This document shows, piece after piece, positions 33,124 to 42,029 of a stretch of 45,988 bases of DNA; position 1 is the first letter of the stretch; each line of letters starts with the position of its first letter. The stretch is from an uncultured cyanobacterium. GTDB lineage: Bacteria > Cyanobacteriota > Cyanobacteriia > Thermosynechococcales > Thermosynechococcaceae. The position numbers and the translations under genes are program-made. The stretch is taken from assembly GCA_937951315.1 (NCBI GenBank), contig CALFCG010000128.1:1-45988 (forward strand). Direction: 5' to 3'. The notes beneath the pieces are model-generated. The model had not been told where the DNA came from. It saw only the letters and a program-made list of their open reading frames with translations, and searched no databases.

Positions 33124-34500
33124 ATGAAAATTACCCAACAAATTCGCATAGCTGTAGCCGCTCTCGCAGTCGTCGGTGTAGGATTTTCACTTTTTGAAAT
33201 CACCCGTGTGCAAGGGCCCGCGAAAAACGCCCAGGTACTAAACCAAACCGGTCTAGTACGGGGGGGAACTCAGCGATTGGTAAAGCTAGAGCTAGCGGGT
33301 CAAAAAAATGATGATCTGATCAAAGGGATTGAAACGAAAATCGATGTTCTCATCAACGGTGGCACAGTCACCACACTGGATGGAGAAGTTAATATAGCGG
33401 CGGCAAAAGAAGGGCCATTTAAGACCGAAATGCTCAATGTTCAAGAGTTGTGGAAGCAGCTCAAGAACGATCTGATACAGCGGCGTCAAAACCCTAATCT
33501 CGCCGCAAAAGTAGTTCAGGATAGTGAAAGTTATTTCGACGCCACAAACAAGGCTGCTTTCGCAGCGGAAGACATTTTCGCAGCGGGCATCGGAACGGAA
33601 CGGAACCTCATTCTTTTAGCGATTCTGGTTCAGATCATTCTGGCGGCGGTGGTACTAGTGACCGTTGAACAGGTTTCCAAAACACTACAGAAAGCGGTCT
33701 CGGGTGTGTCCGGTAGTTCATCTCAAATTGCAGCCACAGTGGAAGAGCAGGGCCGGATTGTCTCTGACCAAACTGCTTCTGTAAACGAAACCACGACCAC
33801 CATTGAGGAATTGGGTGCCTCTTCCTTCCAGGCTGCTCAACAAGCCGACGCATCAGCTTCTAGCGCCCAGCAAGCTCTGGACTTATCTGACAGTGGTCAA
33901 AAAACGGTACAAGAAACGCTGGATGGAATTGCGAACCTACGATCGAAGGTCGGTGACATCGCAGAGAAAATTATGCAGTTGAGTGAGCAAACCGACCAGA
34001 TTTCCACCGTATCGAAACTGGTGGCAGATGTAGCCGACCAAACAAACATGCTGGCCCTTAACGCAGCGGTTGAGGCGGCCCGAGCCGGTGAACAGGGCAA
34101 AGGTTTTGCGGTGGTTGCCGGTGAAATTAGAAAGCTGGCGGACCAAAGTCGTAACTCTGCCGACAAAATTGGTACCTTGGTTGGCACCATTCAAAGTTCG
34201 ATTAACAGCACCGTGATGGTAACGGATGAGGGGAATAAAACCGCAGATTCAGGTATTAAACTCGCTCAAGATACGCTGAACGTGTTCCAAGAAATTGCCA
34301 CCGCGATTAATGAGGTTTCCATCGCCAGTCAACAGATTGCCCTCAGTTCGAAGCAACAGGCCGTCGGCGTACAGCAGGCTGTTTCAGCGATGAACGCCAT
34401 TAACTTGGGTGCCAAGGAGACAGCAACGGTGGTAAGCCAGGTCAAGTCCTCCACTGAAGAACTAACAGAAGTAGCCGAGAAGCTACAGGTCACGGTTTAA
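33124..34500 (+). CDS. methyl-accepting chemotaxis protein, PilJ-like
   Basis: AGGAG precedes the ATG. TM1 is about residues 8-25 and TM2 about 161-181 ([21 protein letters not shown]), enclosing a ~130-residue helical sensor that begins [21 protein letters not shown], similar to the PilJ-type/type IV pili sensor helices. HAMP is not obvious. The long cytoplasmic coiled coil contains the hairpin signalling tip, [14 protein letters not shown]... to [54 protein letters not shown], the core of MCP signalling domains that contact CheA/CheW. Gln/Glu pairs are available for CheR/CheB modification. It is the only receptor in the locus. Confidence 0.95.
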   Translation: MKITQQIRIAVAALAVVGVGFSLFEITRVQGPAKNAQVLNQTGLVRGGTQRLVKLELAGQKNDDLIKGIETKIDVLINGGTVTTLDGEVNIAAAKEGPFKTEMLNVQELWKQLKNDLIQRRQNPNLAAKVVQDSESYFDATNKAAFAAEDIFAAGIGTERNLILLAILVQIILAAVVLVTVEQVSKTLQKAVSGVSGSSSQIAATVEEQGRIVSDQTASVNETTTTIEELGASSFQAAQQADASASSAQQALDLSDSGQKTVQETLDGIANLRSKVGDIAEKIMQLSEQTDQISTVSKLVADVADQTNMLALNAAVEAARAGEQGKGFAVVAGEIRKLADQSRNSADKIGTLVGTIQSSINSTVMVTDEGNKTADSGIKLAQDTLNVFQEIATAINEVSIASQQIALSSKQQAVGVQQAVSAMNAINLGAKETATVVSQVKSSTEELTEVAEKLQVTV

Positions 34501-34507
34501 AAAGGAA

Positions 34508-34540
34508 CCGGGGTTGGGCTCACTGACCCCGGCAGCTTTT
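34508..34540 (+). terminator. hairpin between the MCP and CheA genes
   Basis: CCGGGGT (34508-34514) pairs with ACCCCGG (34526-34532), loop of 11 bases, followed by CAGCTTTT. This is a good GC-rich terminator stem eight bases after the MCP stop; partial termination would make receptor more abundant than kinase. Confidence 0.65.
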
Positions 34541-34583
34541 GCCTCCTTCATTTGCCCATTGCCCTAAGCACAAGATTAATGCC

Positions 34584-37031
34584 ATGTTCATCGAAGATGA
34601 CGAACTGCGCACACTCTATCGAGATGCCAGTCAAGAACATTTAGACAAACTGGAAGCGGGTCTGCTCAACCTCGAGAAACAGCCCGATGATGCTGGTTTT
34701 CTTAAAGAGCTACTGCGTGAAGCCCATTCCCTTAAAGGGGATTCGCGAATGCTGGGGGTGCTCGATGCTGAAACCCTCACCCACCACATCGAAGATCTCC
34801 TAATTGAGGTGGACAACGGTGAGCAAAAGGTAACCGCAGAACTTTGCGATCGCATCTACCAAGGTCTTGATGCTGTCCGCAAAGTGGCCAATGAAGCCGT
34901 CACCGGTCAGCCATCAGGGGTATCCCTCTTCTCGGTTGTAGCTCAATTGTCCGGTTCCGATGTTGCAGCAGAAGCAACCCAGTCAGACCCAGACTCTATT
35001 TCCGAGCTGTCAGACCTGGCCGAGTTGCCAGATATTGCCGAACTATCACAGCTCGAAGACAGCGATCCGCCCCTCTCTGAACTGGAGTCCTTGACCCAGG
35101 AGTCTTTGAACCAGGAGTCCTTGACCCAGGAGCCCTATGTTCCTGCAGGGCTGGATCTATCCATGCTAGACCCAGAGTTAGTCACCGCGCTCCAAGGGGC
35201 ATCTCCCCCTGCCTCAAACGGACATGTTGAATCTGTGCCCTCAGAAACACCTGAACCCACAACACATCAGGAGCAGGGCGAAGACACGGGTGCCTACCAA
35301 ATTGATACTGTTCGGGTTGCAGCCCCGAAACTAGACCAACTCATGACTCAGGCGGGTGAACTCGCCGTGACAAAGCTGCGGATCACGCGTCGACTGGACG
35401 ACATCACCGAGATCCTCAACCTCTGGGAAGCTTGGTCCAAAGAAAATATCCTCCAGCGCACAGCTCTTGAAAATCTTACCCAGCATGTTGACCCAACACT
35501 ACTGGCCCCGCTCAGAAAAGCCCAGCGATACCAAAACCGCCACCTCGATCAGTTTGGAGAACTCATCCGCCAACTCCGAGGAACGGCTTTTGCTGATACG
35601 GCCCGTTTAGAGACCGTCGCCACCAGCTTAGAATCGGGCATCCTCAAATTGCGGATGCTCCCCCTCTCAAGTCTCTTCAACCTCTTTCCTCGCCTCGTTA
35701 GAGATTTATCACGAGATCAAAATAAAGAGATTGATTTTATTATTGAGGGCGGCGACACGCTTGCTGACAAGCGGATTCTCGAAGAGATGAAGGATCCACT
35801 GACGCACTTGATTCGCAATGCCATCGACCATGGGATTGAACCCCTAGCCGACCGATTAGCTGCCCATAAACCGGCAAAAGCGACCCTTGGCATCAAAGGC
35901 TATCAAACCGGAAGCAGCATTTGCATCGAGCTCATTGATGATGGTCGGGGCTTGGATTTAGACAAAATTAAAAACACGGCCCTTCAGCGAAATTTACACA
36001 GCGAAGCGGAACTAGAGCGAATGTCCCCGGATCAAATTCGCGCTCTCATTTTTGAACCTGGATTTTCTACCCGCACCACTGTCACAGAACTCTCGGGCCG
36101 GGGCGTCGGCCTTGATGTGGTCCGAGCCAATGTCGATCGTCTGAAAGGATCGATTCAGGTCTCTTCTGAACCTGGCCAAGGTTGTATCTTCCGGTTAACC
36201 TTAGGCGCTAGTTTGGCAACCACCTACGCCCTCATTGTCACCATCGGGTCAACCCCCTATGCTATCCCGGTCGAATCTGTTGAAACCCTCATTCGCATCC
36301 AGCCTGAAGATGTCTTCATTGTAGATGGGCATCCCACCGTCACCTTTCAAGGACAGCCCCTATCCCTTACCTGGCTATCAGACTTGCTCGATTTACCCAC
36401 CCCCTCCTCGGAGGGAGCAAACTATCTCTCCTGCGTCGTGCTCACGGCGGGCCAGGAACGCTTAGGGGTCCTGGTGGAAGCTCTACTCGATCAGCAAGAT
36501 ATTGTAATCAAACCCCAAAGCAAACTGCTGCAGAGAGTCAGGAATATTTCTGGAGCCACCATTCTGGGCAATGGTGAAATCTGCATGGTGCTCAACCCTC
36601 AAGACTTAGTCCAATCCGTTCAGGGGAACCGAGCCATACCCGAAAAGCTGATGGAGGCCCCTCAAACGAAACCCAAGGTGCTACTCGTCGAGGACTCACT
36701 GCCCATTCGGACTCAGGTTCTCCGTATTTTAGTGGGCGCCGGATATGAAGTCACCGCCGCCGTAGATGGTCTGGATGGGTTTGAAAAGTTGGGAGTGGAC
36801 TCCTTTGATGCAGTAGTATCTGACATTGAGATGCCAAATCTCACTGGCCTTGAGCTAACCAGCCGTATTCGGGCGCAAGACGAATACGAAGAGCTGCCCA
36901 TTATCCTTGTCTCTACATTGGCCAAGGATGAGGACCGGCAGCGTGGAGCCGATGCTGGGGCGAATGCCTACATCAGCAAAGGTGATTTTGACCAGACATT
37001 ACTATTAGATACCCTCAGGAGATTGATTTAG
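34584..37031 (+). CDS. CheA-type hybrid histidine kinase with C-terminal receiver
   Basis: Domains in order in the 815-residue protein: Hpt (REAHSLKGDSRML, phospho-acceptor His48); a long acidic linker with three 15-base repeats; dimerisation region (TVRVAAPKLDQLMTQAGELAVTKLRI); a long insertion before the kinase core (about LNLWEAWSKENILQRTALENLTQHVDPTLLAPLRKAQRYQNRHLDQF); ATPase with N-box HLIRNAIDHGIE, G1 DDGRGLD and FEPGFSTRTTVTELSGRGVGLDVV; a CheW-like domain; and a receiver with VED, acceptor Asp in VVSDIEMPNLTG and Lys in AYISKGD. The CheA-REC form is that of PixL/PilL of cyanobacterial motility loci. ATG 34584 is preferred to a TTG 45 bases upstream. Its stop is two bases before the next gene. 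Confidence 0.95.
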   Translation: MFIEDDELRTLYRDASQEHLDKLEAGLLNLEKQPDDAGFLKELLREAHSLKGDSRMLGVLDAETLTHHIEDLLIEVDNGEQKVTAELCDRIYQGLDAVRKVANEAVTGQPSGVSLFSVVAQLSGSDVAAEATQSDPDSISELSDLAELPDIAELSQLEDSDPPLSELESLTQESLNQESLTQEPYVPAGLDLSMLDPELVTALQGASPPASNGHVESVPSETPEPTTHQEQGEDTGAYQIDTVRVAAPKLDQLMTQAGELAVTKLRITRRLDDITEILNLWEAWSKENILQRTALENLTQHVDPTLLAPLRKAQRYQNRHLDQFGELIRQLRGTAFADTARLETVATSLESGILKLRMLPLSSLFNLFPRLVRDLSRDQNKEIDFIIEGGDTLADKRILEEMKDPLTHLIRNAIDHGIEPLADRLAAHKPAKATLGIKGYQTGSSICIELIDDGRGLDLDKIKNTALQRNLHSEAELERMSPDQIRALIFEPGFSTRTTVTELSGRGVGLDVVRANVDRLKGSIQVSSEPGQGCIFRLTLGASLATTYALIVTIGSTPYAIPVESVETLIRIQPEDVFIVDGHPTVTFQGQPLSLTWLSDLLDLPTPSSEGANYLSCVVLTAGQERLGVLVEALLDQQDIVIKPQSKLLQRVRNISGATILGNGEICMVLNPQDLVQSVQGNRAIPEKLMEAPQTKPKVLLVEDSLPIRTQVLRILVGAGYEVTAAVDGLDGFEKLGVDSFDAVVSDIEMPNLTGLELTSRIRAQDEYEELPIILVSTLAKDEDRQRGADAGANAYISKGDFDQTLLLDTLRRLI
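35085..35129 (+). repeat. three 15-base tandem repeats in the CheA linker
   Basis: Units of GAGTCCTTGACCCAG repeat three times (the middle one GAGTCTTTGAACCAG), in frame, encoding E-S-L-T/N-Q. They sit in the flexible acidic linker between Hpt and dimerisation domain, so length change there is tolerated. Confidence 0.8.
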
Positions 37032-37033
37032 CC

Positions 37034-37438
37034 ATGGCCATTAAAGTTGTCTTAATTGAAGACTCTGCTGTTGCCCTAGAAATTTTGAAGAGACTGCTGG
37101 ACTCTTCACCCGAAGTAGAAGTCGTCGGCACGGCCCAAGACGGCGAGCAAGGACTAGCCGTTATTGCTCAAAGCATGCCAGACGTGATCTGTACTGATTT
37201 ACAGATGCCCAAAATGGATGGCCTAGAATTCACCAAACGGGTGATGTCGGACTTTCCTCGCCCCATTCTAGTGATCAGCAACACAGTCCACCCCAGCGAT
37301 GTCGATAACATCTTTAATCTGATGTCTGCCGGTGCCTTGGACTTTTTCCCCAAGCCTACCTCGGGTACAGCAATGGACTATGAAAAGCTAAAAAGTGCCT
37401 TGGTAACAAAGATTAAGGTCTTGGCAAGCAAAAAATAA
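37034..37438 (+). CDS. single-domain response regulator (CheB-receiver-like)
   Basis: A 134-residue receiver with the full phosphorylation set: Glu9-Asp10, acceptor Asp55 in ICTDLQMPKMDG, Ser in LVISNT, and Lys107 in FFPKPTSG. The pattern PDVICTDLQMPKMDGLEFTKRVMSDFPRPILVIS...AGALDFFPKP is that of CheB N-domains rather than of CheY proper, and it aligns closely with the receiver of the next gene product. It starts two bases after the cheA stop and is translationally close-coupled to it. It probably takes phosphate from the kinase. Confidence 0.9.
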   Translation: MAIKVVLIEDSAVALEILKRLLDSSPEVEVVGTAQDGEQGLAVIAQSMPDVICTDLQMPKMDGLEFTKRVMSDFPRPILVISNTVHPSDVDNIFNLMSAGALDFFPKPTSGTAMDYEKLKSALVTKIKVLASKK

Positions 37439-37476
37439 GTCTATCGACTCCGTGGCTCTCCCACAGTCTTTCTGAT

Positions 37477-37515
37477 GCAGGGGTTAGGTCTCGTATCTGA
37501 CCCCTGCCTTCTTTT
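37477..37515 (+). terminator. hairpin between the receiver and CheB genes
   Basis: GCAGGGGT (37477-37484) pairs with ACCCCTGC (37500-37507), extended inward by further pairs, and is followed by CTTCTTTT. Its arms resemble those of the hairpin at 34508-34532 (GGGGTT ... CTGACCCC in both). Confidence 0.7.
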
Positions 37516-37552
37516 CAAATGTTCTTTTAGCTGCTGATGGGTTGGTAGAGGC

Positions 37553-38614
37553 ATGCTCTCGGCAATCACCGTTTTTATTGTAGAAAGTGTTGCGATCGCA
37601 CAAAAAAGGCTGACAGATATCCTGGAAAAAGTGCCAGAGATTCAAGTGATCGGCTCAGCCAACAACGGATTAATGGCCCTAGAAAAAATCCCAAAGCTTC
37701 AGCCTGACGTTGTATGCACCAATCTCCAAATGCCCCACATGGATGGCCTAGAGCTCATCCGTCAGCTTTTGGCAATCAGCCCACGCCCCATCCTCGTAGT
37801 CAGTCCTAAGGTTCAGCCCACTGAAACACAAACCATTACCCAAGTTCTGCAGGCGGGGGCAATTGATGTTTTTCCGCAACCTGTTACGGGAAGATGGCAA
37901 CACCTTGATCAGCAAGCGCTCACAGCAAAAATAAAGGTACTGGCGGGTGTCAAGGTCTTCACGAAACCGCTGGGTCAACTTGTACCCGTTCCGGCTCCTC
38001 TCCCTAAGCGCAGTCCCATAAAACTCAACAACAATGCTCCCCAGGTTCTAGCTATTGGTGCGTCCACGGGTGGCCCCCGTGCCATTCACCAAATTCTGAA
38101 GCGTCTCCCGGTGGATTTCCCCTTACCCATTCTTTGTACACAACACATCACGGCAGGGTTTTCGGAAGGGCTCGTGAGTTGGCAAGCTTCAGCCTGTAAT
38201 CTTCCAGTCAAAATTGCAGCTCTGGGGGAAATACCGGTGCCGGGAACCGTTTATTTTGCTCCCGACCAGTATCACCTCACGCTAGACACCAAAGGCCGCT
38301 GCTATTATTCCGTCGCCCCTGCTGTCCACCGCCACCGCCCATCGATTTCTGTCATGTTTGAATCATTGGCTCAACATTACGGAGCCGGAGTCTTAGGTGT
38401 TCTTCTCACCGGCATGGGAGAAGATGGGGCCTTAGGGCTGCAAGCCATCGCCCAGGCAGGAGGCACAACGATTGTCCAGGACGAGGGCAGCAGCATCGTT
38501 TTTGGGATGCCGAAGGTTGCCATTGACCTAGGGGCAGCGCAAATGATTCTTCCCGTTGAGGAGATGGCCGATTGTATTCTGAAGCAGCTTGCTTATTTCC
38601 CTGGCGCCTCATAA
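37553..38614 (+). CDS. cheB: CheB-type protein-glutamate methylesterase with degenerate receiver
   Basis: CheB removes methyl groups from, or deamidates, receptor residues. The C-terminal esterase (about 165-350) keeps its catalytic triad: Ser171 (AIGASTGGPRA), His198 (CTQHITAGFSEGL) and Asp291 (GMGEDGALG). The N-terminal receiver does not keep its phosphorylation site: the acceptor Asp is Asn57 (VCTNLQMPHMDG), the conserved Lys is Gln109 (VFPQPVTG), and the first acidic-pair residue is Val. It cannot be phosphorylated in the usual way. TAGAGG precedes the ATG. The stop codon lies within the convergent phoH gene (22-base overlap). Confidence 0.93.
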   Translation: MLSAITVFIVESVAIAQKRLTDILEKVPEIQVIGSANNGLMALEKIPKLQPDVVCTNLQMPHMDGLELIRQLLAISPRPILVVSPKVQPTETQTITQVLQAGAIDVFPQPVTGRWQHLDQQALTAKIKVLAGVKVFTKPLGQLVPVPAPLPKRSPIKLNNNAPQVLAIGASTGGPRAIHQILKRLPVDFPLPILCTQHITAGFSEGLVSWQASACNLPVKIAALGEIPVPGTVYFAPDQYHLTLDTKGRCYYSVAPAVHRHRPSISVMFESLAQHYGAGVLGVLLTGMGEDGALGLQAIAQAGGTTIVQDEGSSIVFGMPKVAIDLGAAQMILPVEEMADCILKQLAYFPGAS

Positions 38615-39555
38615 CGCTCGTAAGCATCAATAATTTTTTCCACCAGGGGATGACGAACCACATCGGCCTTGGTCAAGTTACAGAAGGCAATCCCATCGAT
38701 ATTGGAAAGAATCTTTTGAGCCACGGCCAATCCTGACGACTGATGACTGGGCAAATCAGTTTGGGTGACGTCTCCCGTAACGACTAACCGTGATTTCTTC
38801 CCGAGCCGCGTCAACATCATTTTCATCTGGCTCGGCGTTGTATTTTGAGCTTCATCCAAAATCACAAATGCATGGCTGAGCGTCCGACCTCGCATATAGG
38901 CTAAGGGGGCCACCTCAATCACACCGCGCTCCATCAAGCTCGTAACACGCTCCGGCTCCACTAAAGCGTGGAGAGCGTCGTACAACGGCCTCAGGTAAGG
39001 ATTGACCTTTTCCTGTAGATCACCGGGCAAGAACCCCAATCGCTCTCCGGCTTCAATGGCCGGTCGAGTCAGAATGAGACGCTCATACTCATTGGACAAC
39101 AGCGCCTGCACCGCCAGGATTGCAGCTAAAAAAGTTTTGCCTGTGCCCGCCGGCCCAATGCCAAAGGTCAAAGAATGATTACGGATCGCTTTGACATACT
39201 GACGCTGACGGAAGGTTTTAGCCCGAATGTCTTCTCCACGTCGGGTCCGGGCCAGCACATCTTTCTGCAGATCCTGCCAGTTTTCCTGTTGATTTGTATT
39301 CAGTGCATGACGGGCTGTCAGGAGATCAACCTCCGTCACCTCTCGCTCAGCTTGCCACAAATCACTCAGCATAGAGATCAGTTGCTGGCAAATCTGGACC
39401 TGAGTTTCAGTGCCACTGATCAATAGCTCTTGTCCGCGCAAGACTAGCTGTGCACCCGTTTGGCGCGCCAGCACTTTAATATTGTGCTCCTTCTCACCGG
39501 CAAATGCCATCGCACTATCCGGCGTCGGGAACGAAATCGTAAGTGATTCAGCCAT
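38593..39555 (-). CDS. PhoH-family ATPase (PhoH-like)
   Basis: The 320-residue protein has a short KH-like N-terminal part, then the PhoH ATPase: FGIGPAGTGKTFLAA (Walker A), LTRPAIEAGERLGFLPGDLQEKVNPYLRPLYD, FVILDEAQNTTPSQMKMMLTRLG (Walker B, DEAQ) and LVVTGDVTQTDLP. PhoH proteins are RecA/SF1-like ATPases linked to RNA or ribosome metabolism. It is the last gene of the minus-strand run ffh - rpsP - KH - phoH. It converges with cheB, the two stop regions overlapping by 22 bases. Confidence 0.93.
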   Translation of the reverse strand: MAESLTISFPTPDSAMAFAGEKEHNIKVLARQTGAQLVLRGQELLISGTETQVQICQQLISMLSDLWQAEREVTEVDLLTARHALNTNQQENWQDLQKDVLARTRRGEDIRAKTFRQRQYVKAIRNHSLTFGIGPAGTGKTFLAAILAVQALLSNEYERLILTRPAIEAGERLGFLPGDLQEKVNPYLRPLYDALHALVEPERVTSLMERGVIEVAPLAYMRGRTLSHAFVILDEAQNTTPSQMKMMLTRLGKKSRLVVTGDVTQTDLPSHQSSGLAVAQKILSNIDGIAFCNLTKADVVRHPLVEKIIDAYERYEAPGK

Positions 39556-39632
39556 GACGGCACAAAAATAAATACAGCTATCGTCTACTCACAGCCGGTC
39601 TAGACTCACTGCAGTAATAAGCCGTTATGGCG

Positions 39633-40013
39633 CTAACCCTCTGAGCTTTGCTCGTTCCGCCTTACCGGCTTTGGAACCGGTTTTTTGGGGCCACTTCCAC
39701 TCCGTCGTCCACCGCCACGCCGTCCCCCACTCCGGGAACCCTGTGTATTTTGGCTGCCAAACACTTCAAGATGCACCGACTCGTCTGCAAGCTTGCCTGC
39801 AGCCTCGACTAAAGAGCGCATCGCCTGAATTGTTCGTCCATTGCGACCAAAAACGTGACCTTTATCTGCATCAGAAAAGGCTAAGCGGACCCAAATTTTT
39901 CCATTTGCATAGGTTTCACAGTGAATACTCAACTTATCCGGCTCTTCCAAAAACGGCGTCACCAAAAAGCGAACAAGCTCGGCATAGTCTGACTGTGGAC
40001 TCGTCACATGCAC
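39633..40013 (-). CDS. KH-domain RNA-binding protein with Arg/Gly-rich tail (KhpA-like)
   Basis: Residues 1-80 are a KhpA-like KH domain (YAELVRFLVTPFLEEPDKLSIHCETYANGKIWVRLAFSDADKGHVFGRNGRTIQAMRSLVEAAG) with the GRNG loop that contacts RNA. The last ~40 residues (SRSGGRRGGGRRSGSGPKKPVPKPVRR) form a basic Arg/Gly tail that is not part of standard KhpA (about 75-80 residues). It lies eight bases from rpsP, a widely conserved linkage, and probably acts in RNA handling or ribosome assembly. Confidence 0.9.
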   Translation of the reverse strand: MHVTSPQSDYAELVRFLVTPFLEEPDKLSIHCETYANGKIWVRLAFSDADKGHVFGRNGRTIQAMRSLVEAAGKLADESVHLEVFGSQNTQGSRSGGRRGGGRRSGSGPKKPVPKPVRRNEQSSEG

Positions 40014-40021
40014 TCCGGATA

Positions 40022-40273
40022 CTACTGGGCTTTCATTTGTTCGAAGACGTTGGCTTTTTCTAAAATCCTACGCACGGTATCAGTGGGCTGAGCTCCCTGC
40101 TGAAGCCGCTTAATAATCCCATCAACTCGGAGTCGAGTCTCATTAGCAATGGGATTGTAATAACCCAACTCTTCGAGAGGACGGCCATCACGGCGATTAC
40201 GACTATCAATGGCCACAATGCGATAGCTCGCAGAGCGCTTTTTACCGTATCGCTTAAGTCTGAGTTTGATCAT
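40022..40273 (-). CDS. rpsP: 30S ribosomal protein S16
   Basis: The 83-residue product [20 protein letters not shown]... continues with [21 protein letters not shown] and [22 protein letters not shown], the standard bacterial S16 sequence. S16 binds 16S rRNA early in 30S assembly. It is followed by the KH-protein gene and preceded by ffh, the common order in cyanobacteria. The start is unambiguous. Confidence 0.98.
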   Translation of the reverse strand: MIKLRLKRYGKKRSASYRIVAIDSRNRRDGRPLEELGYYNPIANETRLRVDGIIKRLQQGAQPTDTVRRILEKANVFEQMKAQ

Positions 40274-40437
40274 GCTTGAGGAAAAGGATTATTTTGGATG
40301 GCTATGGGTCAACTGCACCGCTGGTTCAAGAATCTGACAACAGTACAGTTAGTCATCATATCACTTCAATTAGCGCTATCGCTATCTAAAAGCAATTGAT
40401 TAGAAACACTGCCTTAACAACCTAAACATAAATTGCA

Positions 40438-41913
40438 CTACAGGGTACCAAAGCCCTTGCGTTTCTTATTTTTCTTTTTCTTTTTACCGCCCCCGCCAGC
40501 TTGCCCTCGCCAGCCGGGTTGGGGTGCCTGACCACCGCCACCCATCATGCCGCCAAAGGGGTTCATGCCTCCCATTCCACCGCCCATACCGGGCATCCCT
40601 CCCATACCGGGCATCTGACCTTGTCCCATCTGTTGCATCATCGTGCGCATTCTTTGGAAGTCAGTGACGAGCTTGCTGACATCATTGAGGGAGTAGCCTG
40701 ATCCCTTGGCAATTCGCCGTCGTCGGCTGGGGGAGCTTGAAAGCAAATCTGGATCTTTCCGCTCCGCCTGAGTCATAGAACCAATCATGGCTTCTGTTTG
40801 CTTGAGCTTGCCTTCACCTTCTTCAAGCTGTGAAGACGACAGTTTGTTCATGCCCGGAATCATTTTCATGACGCCGCCTAAAGACCCCATATTTTTTAGA
40901 AGCCGCATCTGTTTCAGAAAATCAGAGAAGTCGAACTGTGCTTCCATGATCTTCTGGGTCATTTTCTCGGCATCAGCAATATCAAACTCTTCCTGGGCTT
41001 TTTCAACCAGAGAGAGCACATCTCCCATACCCAGAATTCGAGACGCCATGCGGTCAGGATAAAACGGCTGTAGGGCTTCTACTTTTTCGCCCACACCAAT
41101 AAACTTGATCGGCTGGCCAGAAATCTGACGAATCGAGAGGGCCGCGCCCCCCCGTGTATCCCCATCCATCTTGGTCAGAATGGCACCGGTAATACCAATC
41201 TCGTCATGGAAGGTGCGGGTTAAATTCGCCGCTTCTTGGCCGGTCATGGCATCCACCACCAACAGAACCTCGTGGGGCTTCACGGTCTTCTTAATGGTGG
41301 CAAGTTCACCCATCATTTCAGGATCAATCTGGAGGCGGCCTGCGGTGTCGATGATGACGGTATCAACTTTCTGTTCGCGGGCAGCAGCTAGACCTTGACG
41401 GGCAATCTCAACCGGATTGGCATCTGCACCAATCTCAAAAACAGGGACATTAATTTGTTTACCTAACGTCACCAGTTGATCAATGGCGGCAGGACGATAG
41501 ACATCCGTCGCCACCAACAGAGCGGAGCGCTCTTGCTTACGCAGATGCAGAGCCAGTTTAGCGGTGGCAGTGGTTTTACCGGTTCCTTGCAAACCGGCCA
41601 TCAAGATAACCGTGGGCGCTTTGGTTGCATCAGCAAGGGGAGAGTTGGTCTCGCCCATAACCTTAATGAGTTCATCATTGACGATCTTGATGAACTGCTG
41701 ATCTGGGCTAACCCCTTTAATAACTTCAGCACCTAGAGCTGTTTCACGCACCTCTTCAATAAAGTCTTTCACCACCTGAAGATTGGCATCGGCTTCAAGG
41801 AGCGAACGCCTCACATCTCGCAACGCCTCCTGAATATTGGATTCGGAGATCTTGGCCTGACCTCGCAGGGACTTCCAGGCAGATTCTAGACTTTCAGAGA
41901 GGGCCTCAAACAT
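40438..41913 (-). CDS. ffh: signal recognition particle protein Ffh
   Basis: Ffh binds the SRP RNA and signal sequences and delivers ribosomes to FtsY. The 491 residues comprise the N domain, the G domain (GLQGTGKTT, DTAGRLQID, TKMDGDTRGGAALSI, GVGEKVEALQPFYPDRMASRILGMGD) and the Met-rich M domain (DFLKQMRLLKNMGSLGGVMKMIPGMN; SSPSRRRRIAKGSG). The C-terminus is extended by a Met/Gly-rich stretch (repeated G-M-G-G-M-P-G-M) and a Lys/Arg cluster (KKKKKNKKRKG). Similar tails occur in cyanobacterial Ffh. It leads the minus-strand block to rpsP; 164 bases separate them. Confidence 0.97.
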   Translation of the reverse strand: MFEALSESLESAWKSLRGQAKISESNIQEALRDVRRSLLEADANLQVVKDFIEEVRETALGAEVIKGVSPDQQFIKIVNDELIKVMGETNSPLADATKAPTVILMAGLQGTGKTTATAKLALHLRKQERSALLVATDVYRPAAIDQLVTLGKQINVPVFEIGADANPVEIARQGLAAAREQKVDTVIIDTAGRLQIDPEMMGELATIKKTVKPHEVLLVVDAMTGQEAANLTRTFHDEIGITGAILTKMDGDTRGGAALSIRQISGQPIKFIGVGEKVEALQPFYPDRMASRILGMGDVLSLVEKAQEEFDIADAEKMTQKIMEAQFDFSDFLKQMRLLKNMGSLGGVMKMIPGMNKLSSSQLEEGEGKLKQTEAMIGSMTQAERKDPDLLSSSPSRRRRIAKGSGYSLNDVSKLVTDFQRMRTMMQQMGQGQMPGMGGMPGMGGGMGGMNPFGGMMGGGGQAPQPGWRGQAGGGGKKKKKNKKRKGFGTL

Positions 41914-42029
41914 GGCAGTTTTATCAGTGAATAGGCGTCGTATATCTTAGCCTAGCGTACTCTCTTGCAAACACCTCAACCCTAGAGCTGTGTTACGGTT
42001 ACTCACAAACTCAAGCTTTTATATAGGTC

